Of a stretch of 64,000 bases of DNA, positions 49,912-57,547 are shown one piece after another. The stretch spans positions 1 through 64,000 of the forward strand of contig WHTA01000020.1 in NCBI GenBank assembly GCA_009379825.1. The letters run 5' to 3'. The stretch's first letter is position 1, and each line of letters starts with the position of its first letter. The notes beneath the pieces are model-generated. The model had not been told where the DNA came from. It worked only from the letters and a program-made list of their open reading frames with translations, and searched no databases. The position numbers and the translations under genes are program-made. Origin of the DNA: Streptosporangiales bacterium (GTDB taxonomy: Bacteria > Actinomycetota > Actinomycetes > Streptosporangiales > WHST01).

Positions 49912-51429
49912 TCAGTCGTTCGGCAGCTTCAGCGCCACGTGCTCGGGCAGGATCACGCCGAGCGGCAGGGCCGCAAGGAACGCCGTGTCCTGGGAGCCGT
50001 ACGCCCGCCGCAGTGCAATGCGCGACGGCGCGGAGAGGTTCTCCATCGCCGTGTCGGCCAACGCCAACCGGTCCGAGTCGTCTTCGCCGCCGTCATCGGC
50101 GACCGTGGCGGTCGCCACTATCCCGAACCGGGTGAGGCCGGCACCTTCCGCCTCCTCCTGCGCCGCACGCTGGGCCGACCGCAGCTCGGCACGCTTGCGG
50201 CTCTTGTCGCTACGCGCGGCGTCCACGCCCGCACCGGCGGCCCGGCTGTCGCTCTCCACCAGGCCGGCCGCCTCCGCCGGCGAGTGCGGGCGGTAGTAGA
50301 TCGACACCCGCTTCCTGTTGATGGCCGGGTGCGGCCGCAACAGGTCGGAGAGCACGCTGGAGAAGACCTCACCGCGCGGGGCTTCACCCATCACCCAGCT
50401 GATCGAGCGGGCACCGTCGTGCCGGTAGTCGCGCCACGAGGCGTGGTGCATCGTCGGCCCGACCTTGTCCCAGGTGAGGCCGCTGCCCCCGTTGCCGCGG
50501 GCCTTGTCGATCAGCGGTGCGATCGCCGGCTCGAACGCCATCCGTACCGTCTCGGCCAGCTCCATCTGGGTCAGCGGACGTGCGACGCCGGCGCCGGTCG
50601 CCGCCAACCACTCGGTCAGCTGCGGCAGTCGCTGCGCCATCAGCACGCCCATCTCTTCAGGCGCCCTGGTCCGCTTGCCGAGGTTCGACGCCGCGTCGTA
50701 GCAGTACGCCACGAACGTACGAACCGTAGGCGACCCCGTCGGGTAGATCTGCTCGACCGAACCCATCACGCTGTTCGCGAACGGCGACGACGCGTGGTTG
50801 GTCCGCTGCGTCTCGATCTCCCTGCGGAGCCGCTCACCGGAGTCAGGCGCGGTCTCGACCACAACCTGGTAGCCGAGCAGCGAGGGCTCGTTGCCCATCC
50901 GGCGCATGTAGTCGCCCCAGTTCGCCACCCAGGTGTCGGTGTCCTGCTTGTCGACCAGGCTGCCGCCCTGGGCGTTGCACTGCACCACGGTGGTGTAGTG
51001 GTTGGCCTTCCGGAAGTGCAGCATCACGAACGGGCGCCCGAGGCCGTCCTGGCCCTCGTAGGCGTCGGTGTCCGAGGCGAGTCCGGGAAGTAGGAACTTG
51101 CCGCCGGGCACCCTGGAGAACGGGCCCGACTGGTAGATGTTCTGTCCGCGTGCCACTCCGACCATCCAACTCACTCGAGCGTTCAATCGTTCACCGAGGT
51201 GCCGGCCATAACGGTCCCGGATCGCCGTCGGTGCCAAGAGGACGAAGCCGATCGCCAACAGGATCCCGGCCGCCGTCATGTTCTGCGGCCCGACGACGGC
51301 GACGATGGCGAGGAGTAAGAAGAGACCCAGGGTGGGGCCGAGTCCCAGCTTGCCGAGGCCGGGCTTGTACGGACGCCGCCAGTTGCCGTACGTCCGCTCC
51401 TTGACCTCGGAGACCGTATCGGTGGACAT
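49912..51429 (-). CDS. SCO6880-family T4SS membrane protein (VirB4 N-terminal-domain-like)
   Basis: Protein of 505 residues with two N-terminal membrane helices (LGPTLGLFLLLAIVAVVGPQ and AAGILLAIGFVLLAPTA, about 30-70) and a large soluble part (TYRELR-free, with YQSGPFSRVPGGKFLLPGL, HYTTVVQCNAQGGSLVDKQD and ISWVMGEAPRGEVFS). This is the protein NCBI names after Streptomyces SCO6880. It pairs with a VirB4 ATPase and probably represents VirB3 plus the N-terminal half of VirB4. It is three bases from the VirB6-like gene upstream, so the genes form an operon. Confidence 0.85.
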   Translation of the reverse strand: MSTDTVSEVKERTYGNWRRPYKPGLGKLGLGPTLGLFLLLAIVAVVGPQNMTAAGILLAIGFVLLAPTAIRDRYGRHLGERLNARVSWMVGVARGQNIYQSGPFSRVPGGKFLLPGLASDTDAYEGQDGLGRPFVMLHFRKANHYTTVVQCNAQGGSLVDKQDTDTWVANWGDYMRRMGNEPSLLGYQVVVETAPDSGERLRREIETQRTNHASSPFANSVMGSVEQIYPTGSPTVRTFVAYCYDAASNLGKRTRAPEEMGVLMAQRLPQLTEWLAATGAGVARPLTQMELAETVRMAFEPAIAPLIDKARGNGGSGLTWDKVGPTMHHASWRDYRHDGARSISWVMGEAPRGEVFSSVLSDLLRPHPAINRKRVSIYYRPHSPAEAAGLVESDSRAAGAGVDAARSDKSRKRAELRSAQRAAQEEAEGAGLTRFGIVATATVADDGGEDDSDRLALADTAMENLSAPSRIALRRAYGSQDTAFLAALPLGVILPEHVALKLPND

Positions 51430-51431
51430 CG

Positions 51432-52787
51432 CTAGAGCTCACCTCCCTGCCCGCTGCCGGACGGGCCGAGTTCCTCGCCGCCCGAGCTCATCTCCCGGTC
51501 CATCTCGTACTTCATCTGCTCACCAGCCTGCTGTGCGGTCCCCGCGATCGCTCCGACGGCCAGAGCAGCCCCTCCGGTCGCGGCTCCGGCAGCCGCCGTA
51601 CCACCGGCCGCCGCCGTACCGCCACCGCCACCGCCGGCCGCGCCACCGACACCTCTACCGCCACTGCCGGTGGTCGGCGCGGTGGAGCCCATCTTCCCGC
51701 CACTCTCCGCCGGTGAGGCGCCTTGCGGTCCACCGCGTAGGCCGCCTTCCGCCTGGTAGCTCTGCCGGACATCACCGCCGCCTTGGCCACCGGTCGGCTG
51801 CGACCCCGACGGCTCGGCCTGATCACTCGGCCCGCTGTCCGGCATGCCGCCACCGCCGACCGCGGAACCGGCGAGCGCGACGCCGACAGGTGTCAGCAGC
51901 CGCAGCAGCGCCGGGAGCACGAATACCGCGCCGCCGATCAGCACCAAGCCGGACAGCGATGCCTTGATGTCCAGGTCTTCCCCGCCAATATCCTCGCTCT
52001 GGTTCATGAACAGTTTGAAGGCAACGGCGTAAATCGTTGCCGCGGCCGGCTTCATACAGATGAACGCCAGCATCCAGGCGATGTACTTGTTCAGCCACTT
52101 CCGCCCGGTCTCGGTGGTAGCCGCGGCCGCGGGCAAGATGATGGTGCCAGCGAGAACCACGAGGACCGCGCCTCGGAACATCATCAGGATCAACTGGATG
52201 ATCATGGAGATGATCATCAGGCCACCGAAGAGGAGGAAGAGTAGTACCGACTCGGCAACCGTGACGACGTCCTTCCAGGCATCGCCATCGGCCATTCTCT
52301 CCCAGAGACTTTGGTCGCCGCTGGAGTACTTGGCCTCGTTCAGGATCCACTCGGTGTACCTGTCACCGATCCACAGCAACACATGCACGACCTGGATCAC
52401 GAGCACGCTCGCGATCACCAGCGTAAGGAGTCCGCGCAGCACCTCTTTCAGGTTCTCGTGGTAGCCGCGGGAGAAGTTCCACATCATCCGGCCGCCGGCC
52501 ACCGCGATCCCAATAGTGGCAACGATGAACGACAACCAGATCAGGTTGTCACTGGTCCAGCTCGCCACGTTGTCGAACGCGCCAGGCGCGTTGCCGTCAC
52601 CCAGCGGGTTACCGGCACCGACACCAGGAGTGTCGACCCTGAGGAACCCCGAGTAGAGTTCCTGGATCAGGGACGCCATGGTCTCGGCCACCAGGACTGC
52701 GATCGCCCTGAAGATCGTGCCGACCGGATCCTGGAAGAATTGGACGACCACCTCGAGGACATCTGCTATGTCACCCAGTGGGCCCAT
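51432..52787 (-). CDS. VirB6/TrbL-like polytopic T4SS channel protein
   Basis: Protein of 451 residues with about seven membrane helices (LIWLSFIVATIGIAVAGGRM, LLTLVIASVLVIQVVHVLLW, LFGGLMIISMIIQLILMMF, IAWMLAFICMKPAAATIYAV, LVLIGGAVFVLPALLRLL). A Gly/Ala/Ser-rich cytoplasmic or external tail of ~120 residues ends GPSGSGQGGEL. Number of helices and position beside VirB4 fit VirB6, the inner-membrane channel subunit. It lies four bases downstream of the VirB8-like gene. Confidence 0.82.
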   Translation of the reverse strand: MGPLGDIADVLEVVVQFFQDPVGTIFRAIAVLVAETMASLIQELYSGFLRVDTPGVGAGNPLGDGNAPGAFDNVASWTSDNLIWLSFIVATIGIAVAGGRMMWNFSRGYHENLKEVLRGLLTLVIASVLVIQVVHVLLWIGDRYTEWILNEAKYSSGDQSLWERMADGDAWKDVVTVAESVLLFLLFGGLMIISMIIQLILMMFRGAVLVVLAGTIILPAAAATTETGRKWLNKYIAWMLAFICMKPAAATIYAVAFKLFMNQSEDIGGEDLDIKASLSGLVLIGGAVFVLPALLRLLTPVGVALAGSAVGGGGMPDSGPSDQAEPSGSQPTGGQGGGDVRQSYQAEGGLRGGPQGASPAESGGKMGSTAPTTGSGGRGVGGAAGGGGGGTAAAGGTAAAGAATGGAALAVGAIAGTAQQAGEQMKYEMDREMSSGGEELGPSGSGQGGEL

Positions 52788-52790
52788 TGG

Positions 52791-53546
52791 TCAATCCACC
52801 CCTCTGAGCTCGATAAACCCATCTATCGAGTTGATCCCCTGCCAACCGCCGCCATCACTGACGTGCTCGGCGGTGGCGACGGCCTTCCAACTGCCGTCGG
52901 CCCAGGTCAGCGTCGCTTGCCCCTTGGCGTACCCAGATCGACTGTCCCCCACTGCGACCTCGACGATGGCGTCGGACTTGCTGTAGGCAAGTATCCGGAA
53001 ACCGGCGATCTGCGCCGGCGAGCGAACCGAGCCCTCCCCCGCGACCATGGCGCGGACCTCGTCCTTGAAGGCTCCCTCGGCGTACTGCTTGTCGACCACG
53101 CTGGTGTCCGGGGCCGCCAACCAGGTACGGAAGCCGATGTTCATCGTGGCCATCACCGCACCCATCGGGGTCCGCGCATAGCAACGGGTGACACCATTCT
53201 CGTCGTCCACCTCCAGTGGTCCAGCGGACTCAGATGCGGGAAGGGCCATGCCCTTCCAAAGCGTCCAGTTGATGTCGTCCGGCGCGGACTCGGGGAGCTT
53301 CTGCCTCTTGTCCTTGAGGTCACAGTCGTCAGTCTCCGTGCTCGACTCGCTCGGCATCTGTGTGGGCTGCGTAGTAGTGGTCGCCTGCGGAGTCGGCGAC
53401 TGCGCTACCTCGCCGCCGCCATCGTCACTGAGCACGACGAAGACAGCACCGACGATGAGCAGCCCGACCAGCATCAGCGACGCCACCAGCGAGAACTGCT
53501 TGGGTGTGCGTTCGGTGCGGCCGGTCGACCGCTTTCTCGGACTCAT
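52791..53546 (-). CDS. VirB8/TcpC-like bitopic T4SS protein
   Basis: Protein of 251 residues: basic cytoplasmic start (SPRKRSTGRTERTPKQFS), one membrane helix (LVASLMLVGLLIVGAVFVVL, residues 20-40), a Thr/Pro/Gln linker and an extracytoplasmic domain of ~180 residues. That domain includes TRCYARTPMGAVMATMNIGF and a final NTF2-like sheet (GYAKGQATLTWADGSWKAVA). This topology matches VirB8/TcpC scaffold proteins, though similarity is by architecture. Its ATG overlaps the stop of the upstream small membrane protein gene (ATGA). Confidence 0.75.
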   Translation of the reverse strand: MSPRKRSTGRTERTPKQFSLVASLMLVGLLIVGAVFVVLSDDGGGEVAQSPTPQATTTTQPTQMPSESSTETDDCDLKDKRQKLPESAPDDINWTLWKGMALPASESAGPLEVDDENGVTRCYARTPMGAVMATMNIGFRTWLAAPDTSVVDKQYAEGAFKDEVRAMVAGEGSVRSPAQIAGFRILAYSKSDAIVEVAVGDSRSGYAKGQATLTWADGSWKAVATAEHVSDGGGWQGINSIDGFIELRGVD

Positions 53547-53911
53547 GTGACCAAGACCTTCGCCAAGTAACTAGCACAAGTCACCAGAATGCAGCCGGCT
53601 GCGACCGACCCGAGCGCACGCACGATGCGTCTGCTCCCGTGCCCGACGATGTACACCCAGCAGAACAGCCCGCCGACCATCACGAAGGAGATACCTCCCG
53701 CCCAGGCGAGGATGTTGAGGATCCACTGCACGATGTTCCATGCCACGCAGTCGAAGTTGGCCTCGTCGGAGGTAGGGCTGCTCCCGGCGCTCTGGCAGTC
53801 GGGGCCACCGATCAGCACCGATGCAAGCGGCAACACCACCAGCCCCGCCAGGCGGACTGCCTGGGAGCTGGCCACACGCGTCACCCATGTCAGCGCGGAT
53901 GTTCGGAACAC
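53543..53911 (-). CDS. VirB2-like small membrane protein (copy a)
   Basis: About 122 residues. After an N-terminal hydrophobic segment and CQSAGSSPTSDEANFDC, two helices follow (ILNILAWAGGISFVMVGGLF and IVRALGSVAAGCILVTCASY) separated by the short basic loop VGHGSRR. This is the hairpin layout of VirB2/TrbC pilins. It is a clear paralogue of the next gene. I chose GTG 53911, with GGAGG 5-8 nt upstream, over a TTG four codons earlier. Confidence 0.78.
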   Translation of the reverse strand: MFRTSALTWVTRVASSQAVRLAGLVVLPLASVLIGGPDCQSAGSSPTSDEANFDCVAWNIVQWILNILAWAGGISFVMVGGLFCWVYIVGHGSRRIVRALGSVAAGCILVTCASYLAKVLVT

Positions 53912-54018
53912 CCAATCCTCCAACCCGATCGACGTTCGTCGACTGAGTTACGTGTTGGCAGCATCTGCTGGGCCGTGCGTCTCGCGAGCTGACGGACGGC
54001 CGGTCGAGAGCTGGCCGA

Positions 54019-54312
54019 CTACTCCTCGTCGGAGATGTCTGTGCCGGTCAAGGTGCCCGCGATCGCGGCGCCCACGGTGATCAGCAAACAGCCCGCTGAG
54101 ACGCCGGCGAGCGCACGGACTGCCCGAGACGATCCGTGCCCACCGAAGTACGCGTAACAGAACACGCCCCCGACGACCACGAATGCGATTCCGGCGCCCC
54201 ACGCGAGGACCTGTGTCAGCCAGCTGAACAGCGTGCCGACCTTGTCCCCTACCTCGTCAGGCAGCGGGTCCGCGGACAGCAGCCTGATGACAAGCGGAAG
54301 GACCATCTTCAT
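54019..54312 (-). CDS. VirB2-like small membrane protein (copy b)
   Basis: Protein of 97 residues. VLAWGAGIAFVVVGGVFCYA and AVRALAGVSAGCLLITVGAA flank the basic loop GGHGSSR, aligning directly to copy a. GGAGGAG precedes ATG 54312, and this ATG overlaps the DUF6668 gene stop (ATGA), which fixes the start. The hydrophobic hairpin with a basic turn fits a pilin-like or channel-lining T4SS component. Confidence 0.8.
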   Translation of the reverse strand: MKMVLPLVIRLLSADPLPDEVGDKVGTLFSWLTQVLAWGAGIAFVVVGGVFCYAYFGGHGSSRAVRALAGVSAGCLLITVGAAIAGTLTGTDISDEE

Positions 54313-55004
54313 GCCGAACTCCTCCCAGAGTTCCAATTCGCATCCTGTGTACTGTTCTCGGCTGGGCCGGCAGTCTCTTCTGCCGCGGACAACCGGCTCA
54401 GCTCGGTGAGATGTTCTCGTAGCCCGGTAAGTTCCTTCGGCGGCCGTTCCGGTTGTTCACCGAACCGCCACTCCTCCACCCACGGGATGTGCCAGACCCT
54501 CGGCACCGACCCGGCAAGCGTCCTGGCCTGGTTCCGCAACGGCGGCGGGAGCTTACCCGGTGCGTCCGCCATGAGCACCAGCCCGGCCAGATCGAAGCCG
54601 GGCGGGGTGAGTCGCCAGAACCACTCCCTGATGGCGTCCTGTGCGGCACGCAGCCCGTGCTGGTCGGTGCGCGCAACGAGCAACAGCGGTCGCGCCTTGA
54701 CCCCGGCGGGGACCACCGGCCAGTGCTGCGAGACGTCGTAGCCACCGGCCGCCATGCCCGACACCAGCCGAGTCACGCCCGCCCCGCCGTGCACGCCGAC
54801 CGCCCACCATGCGACGTCGACGGCCAGCCGCCGCGGGCACCGCCACCAGCCGAGGCGACGGGTGGGAGTTGGGATCCCGCCGGCTTCCGCGTCGAGGTGC
54901 GGTCGCTGCCACGGCGGGGTAACCGGCGTAGCAGGAACCGCTGCTGATTCACCCTCGTCCGGTGCCGCACGGGGAGGCACCCACGGATTGGCATCCGCGC
55001 TCAT
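54309..55004 (-). CDS. DUF6668-like protein with degenerate P-loop
   Basis: Protein of 231 residues. A Pro-rich N-terminus leads to a ParA-like fold: WWAVGVHGGAGVTRLVSGMA keeps the GGxGxTxL shape of a Walker A but lacks the usual Lys. Later strands read RPLLLVARTDQHGLRAAQDA and DLAGLVLMADAPGKLPPPLR. Proteins of this type (DUF6668, recalled) sit in actinobacterial T4SS-like loci. It may bind nucleotides without hydrolysing them. ATG 55004 is best spaced from GGGAGGG. First gene of the minus-strand arm. Confidence 0.75.
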   Translation of the reverse strand: MSADANPWVPPRAAPDEGESAAVPATPVTPPWQRPHLDAEAGGIPTPTRRLGWWRCPRRLAVDVAWWAVGVHGGAGVTRLVSGMAAGGYDVSQHWPVVPAGVKARPLLLVARTDQHGLRAAQDAIREWFWRLTPPGFDLAGLVLMADAPGKLPPPLRNQARTLAGSVPRVWHIPWVEEWRFGEQPERPPKELTGLREHLTELSRLSAAEETAGPAENSTQDANWNSGRSSA

Positions 55005-55172
55005 CGCCATCCCTCCCGGTATGACCACCTGAGTTCTCGCACCCACGGCAGACGGGTGGTCACGATCCGGCATCTGCCGTACCGACAGCATCGTACTTGC
55101 GACGCCCCCCACACGGGGCTGGTCACGCTATCCTTTCGGCTGGACCCACCGAGTAGTCACCTGGTAGTGCGG

Positions 55173-55191
55173 TTCTCCACCCGGTGGAGAA
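55173..55191. promoter_or_regulatory. Perfect 19-bp palindrome between the two T4SS arms
   Basis: TTCTCCACC - C - GGTGGAGAA, nine-base arms around one base, with no mismatch. It is in the 300-bp gap between the divergent DUF6668 and beta-propeller membrane protein genes, where both arms of the cluster must start. It is the strongest regulatory candidate of the locus. No regulator gene is visible inside the cluster. Confidence 0.6.
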
Positions 55192-55304
55192 TCAGCCGTG
55201 CCGGTAGACGGCCGCTCCCGACAACCGGTTCCAGCAAACATCGGGGTGGTCGTAGCCGGTTCCGGCCGATCCGCTGTGGCCACCACGTACCTGCGAGGAG
55301 AGCA

Positions 55305-56918
55305 TTGCCCGCCGACCAGATCGACCCAAGCTCGGTGCCCGACTGGCCGCATCCCGTGGTCAGCGTCGGAGCGGACGGCATTCACGTGGACGGGCAGCCG
55401 ATCGTCATGCCGCCGGGCGTCGACCTCGCCAGCGGAGATGCGAGGCAGCTCGCGCTGCAGGCGGTGGCGTCGAGATATGCCGAGCTCAACCGGCCGATCA
55501 AGGTCCGCGCCCGGGAGGCCGACGGCACCGCGTGGGACTTGGTCCTGGCGCCCGACGGCAGCGTCGTCCCGATCGGGGACTCGCCGGTGGAGTTCCCCGG
55601 CGGGAAACCGACGCGCAAGAAGAAGCGCGGCGGCCCACCGCGCGGCCAGGAGAACGACTCCGGCGGCCCGAAGGACAAGAAGCGCGGCCTGGTCGCAGTT
55701 GCGGTCTTCGCCGCCGTCGTGCTGCTGCTCGGCGTGGGTGTTTTCGCCCTGCGCAGCGGCGACGGTGGCCCGGTCAGGCCAAAACGGACACCGCCGACCA
55801 CACCGCCGGCCGCGAACCTCCCGGTCGACCCGCCACCGAGGTACGGCGCACGGGCCAGCTGGGCGATCGAGGCGCCGCGCAACGACGAGGAGATCACCGG
55901 GTTGCCCGGCGACCTGGTGGCGATGATCAGCGACCAGAAGGTCCTCGAGGTGCGCGACGTGCATACGGGGGTCATGCAGTGGCAGCAGGACCTCCCCGGC
56001 GGCGCGAACGGGAAGCTGCACGTCACGGAGATCGACGGCGACCCGGTGTTGGCGGTGGACGGGTCCGGCGGCCTGTTCTACTGGGAGCTCGACGACAAGG
56101 AGCACAGGTCCAAGAAGCTCCTCTACCCGGAGACCGGCGACGTCGACGTCTCGTTCGTGGGCAAGTCGCCCCTGCTGTTGTTGCCCAACCAGACGGCCGG
56201 CTACTTCTGGAAGGGCAAAGCCAGGATCGTCGACGTCCCGCTGGGCGCCACCGCGATCGCGGCGCAGGGCGCGTACCTGCTCGCCGTCGACAAGGCGGGC
56301 CGGATGTGGCAGCTGCGCGACAGCGACGACGTGCTGCCCGAACCGACCAACCTTCCGGTACCGGTGAAGGGCGCGGAGCTCCTGCGCGCGGCGGTGCTCT
56401 CCAACGGCATGTTCCTGACCGCCTGGCTGAACGGCGGCAAACACTTGGTCGTGCTGTACGAGGCACCCGGCGGGGACGAACGCGGCCGCAGAGAGATGGT
56501 CGATGAACGGTTGGAGAAATCCAGCTCGATCGGACCGGAGGAAAGCGACCCGCTCCTCCAGGCGACCGACGACGCCAGCGTTGCCGCGGTGGGCAACATG
56601 GTCGTGTTCCCGAAGCTGCCGGTCGCGTACACGATCGACGACCTGGAAGTCATGATGATGAGCCAGGGCCGCCTCTACGCCCGCGTCGACGGTGGGTATC
56701 AGGAGCTGACCCCGTACCACCGCGCCGAGGTCGACGCCCGGGAGAGCGTGCCGCTCCTCGTCATCGACGACGTCGCGCTGCTGGCTACCGACAAACTCGA
56801 CCGGACGTTGCTCTACGCCCTTCACCGGTCGGACGGGCGCTCGCCCTCCCCGTCTGAGGACTCCGAACCAGAACCGAACGACAGCGGTACTTCCAGCACA
56901 CCGGAATCGACCCCATGA
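55305..56918 (+). CDS. Bitopic membrane protein with PQQ-like beta-propeller domain
   Basis: Protein of ~537 residues. The N-terminal cytoplasmic domain (~110 residues; HPVVSVGADGIHVDGQPIVM, ADGTAWDLVLAPDGSVVPIG) is followed by a basic stretch, one membrane helix (RGLVAVAVFAAVVLLLGVGV) and an extracytoplasmic region of repeated beta blades such as VLEVRDVHTGVMQWQQDLPG and LLAVDKAGRMWQLRDSDDVL. A Ser/Pro/Glu tail ends it. TTG 55305 is the only good start, with GAGGAG just upstream. It is first of the plus-strand arm and overlaps the lipoprotein gene by four bases. It could be a periplasmic-side scaffold; no named family. Confidence 0.75.
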   Translation: MPADQIDPSSVPDWPHPVVSVGADGIHVDGQPIVMPPGVDLASGDARQLALQAVASRYAELNRPIKVRAREADGTAWDLVLAPDGSVVPIGDSPVEFPGGKPTRKKKRGGPPRGQENDSGGPKDKKRGLVAVAVFAAVVLLLGVGVFALRSGDGGPVRPKRTPPTTPPAANLPVDPPPRYGARASWAIEAPRNDEEITGLPGDLVAMISDQKVLEVRDVHTGVMQWQQDLPGGANGKLHVTEIDGDPVLAVDGSGGLFYWELDDKEHRSKKLLYPETGDVDVSFVGKSPLLLLPNQTAGYFWKGKARIVDVPLGATAIAAQGAYLLAVDKAGRMWQLRDSDDVLPEPTNLPVPVKGAELLRAAVLSNGMFLTAWLNGGKHLVVLYEAPGGDERGRREMVDERLEKSSSIGPEESDPLLQATDDASVAAVGNMVVFPKLPVAYTIDDLEVMMMSQGRLYARVDGGYQELTPYHRAEVDARESVPLLVIDDVALLATDKLDRTLLYALHRSDGRSPSPSEDSEPEPNDSGTSSTPESTP

Positions 56919-57529
56919 CGACATCGGTTCGCGGCATCGCTGCTGCCGTCCTGGTAACGGCATTCGTCACGGGGACCACAGGCTGCGGGATCTTCGGTGA
57001 CGGCCAGGAGGGCAACACCCCTCATCCCAGCATACGCAAGTCGGGTCCTACCGAGTCGGTCTCGAACCGGCCGGACAAGGAACCGGGCGCATACAGCACC
57101 CCGGACCCCGACGACGTCGACTTCACCGAGCCGAAGGCGGTGTGCGACGCCTTCACCGACTCGCTGTTCAGCGGCGACCCGGTGCACGAAGGACAGACGC
57201 AGCCGATCGCGCGCGCCGCCGAGTACGTGACGCCGGACTACGAGAAACCGTTTCTCAGCAATGCCCCGCGACTCGCGCACTGGGAGGACTGGGACGACGC
57301 CGGCGCCACCCAGCTGCGCCGGATACGTCTACCCAGCGTAGTGGACGACGCCCCCAAAGATAAGCAAACGCGCAAATATCGGGCAGCCGCCAGGCGGGTC
57401 ATCCCGTCCGATTCCGAAGGAAACCCCGTCGGGCAGACCATCACGTTCCGGGTTTACTGCACACTCGATGATGTCGACGGGAACTGGTTGGTCTACGACC
57501 ACAGTCAAGAAGAGATCGACGTGCCTTAA
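56915..57529 (+). CDS. Lipoprotein of the T4SS cluster
   Basis: Protein of 204 residues. The signal peptide (MTTSVRGIAAAVLVTAFVTG) ends in a lipobox-like TTGC, Cys24, so the mature protein is anchored to the outer face of the membrane. The mature part has DFTEPKAVCDAFTDSLFSGD and a C-terminal ITFRVYCTLDDVDGNWLVYD strand pair, like small NTF2-type domains. Its two remaining Cys could form a disulfide. ATG overlaps the preceding stop (ATGA). No family recognised; a VirB7/VirB8-like accessory role is possible. Confidence 0.75.
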   Translation: MTTSVRGIAAAVLVTAFVTGTTGCGIFGDGQEGNTPHPSIRKSGPTESVSNRPDKEPGAYSTPDPDDVDFTEPKAVCDAFTDSLFSGDPVHEGQTQPIARAAEYVTPDYEKPFLSNAPRLAHWEDWDDAGATQLRRIRLPSVVDDAPKDKQTRKYRAAARRVIPSDSEGNPVGQTITFRVYCTLDDVDGNWLVYDHSQEEIDVP

Positions 57530-57547
57530 CGGGAGGAACGGGCAGGG

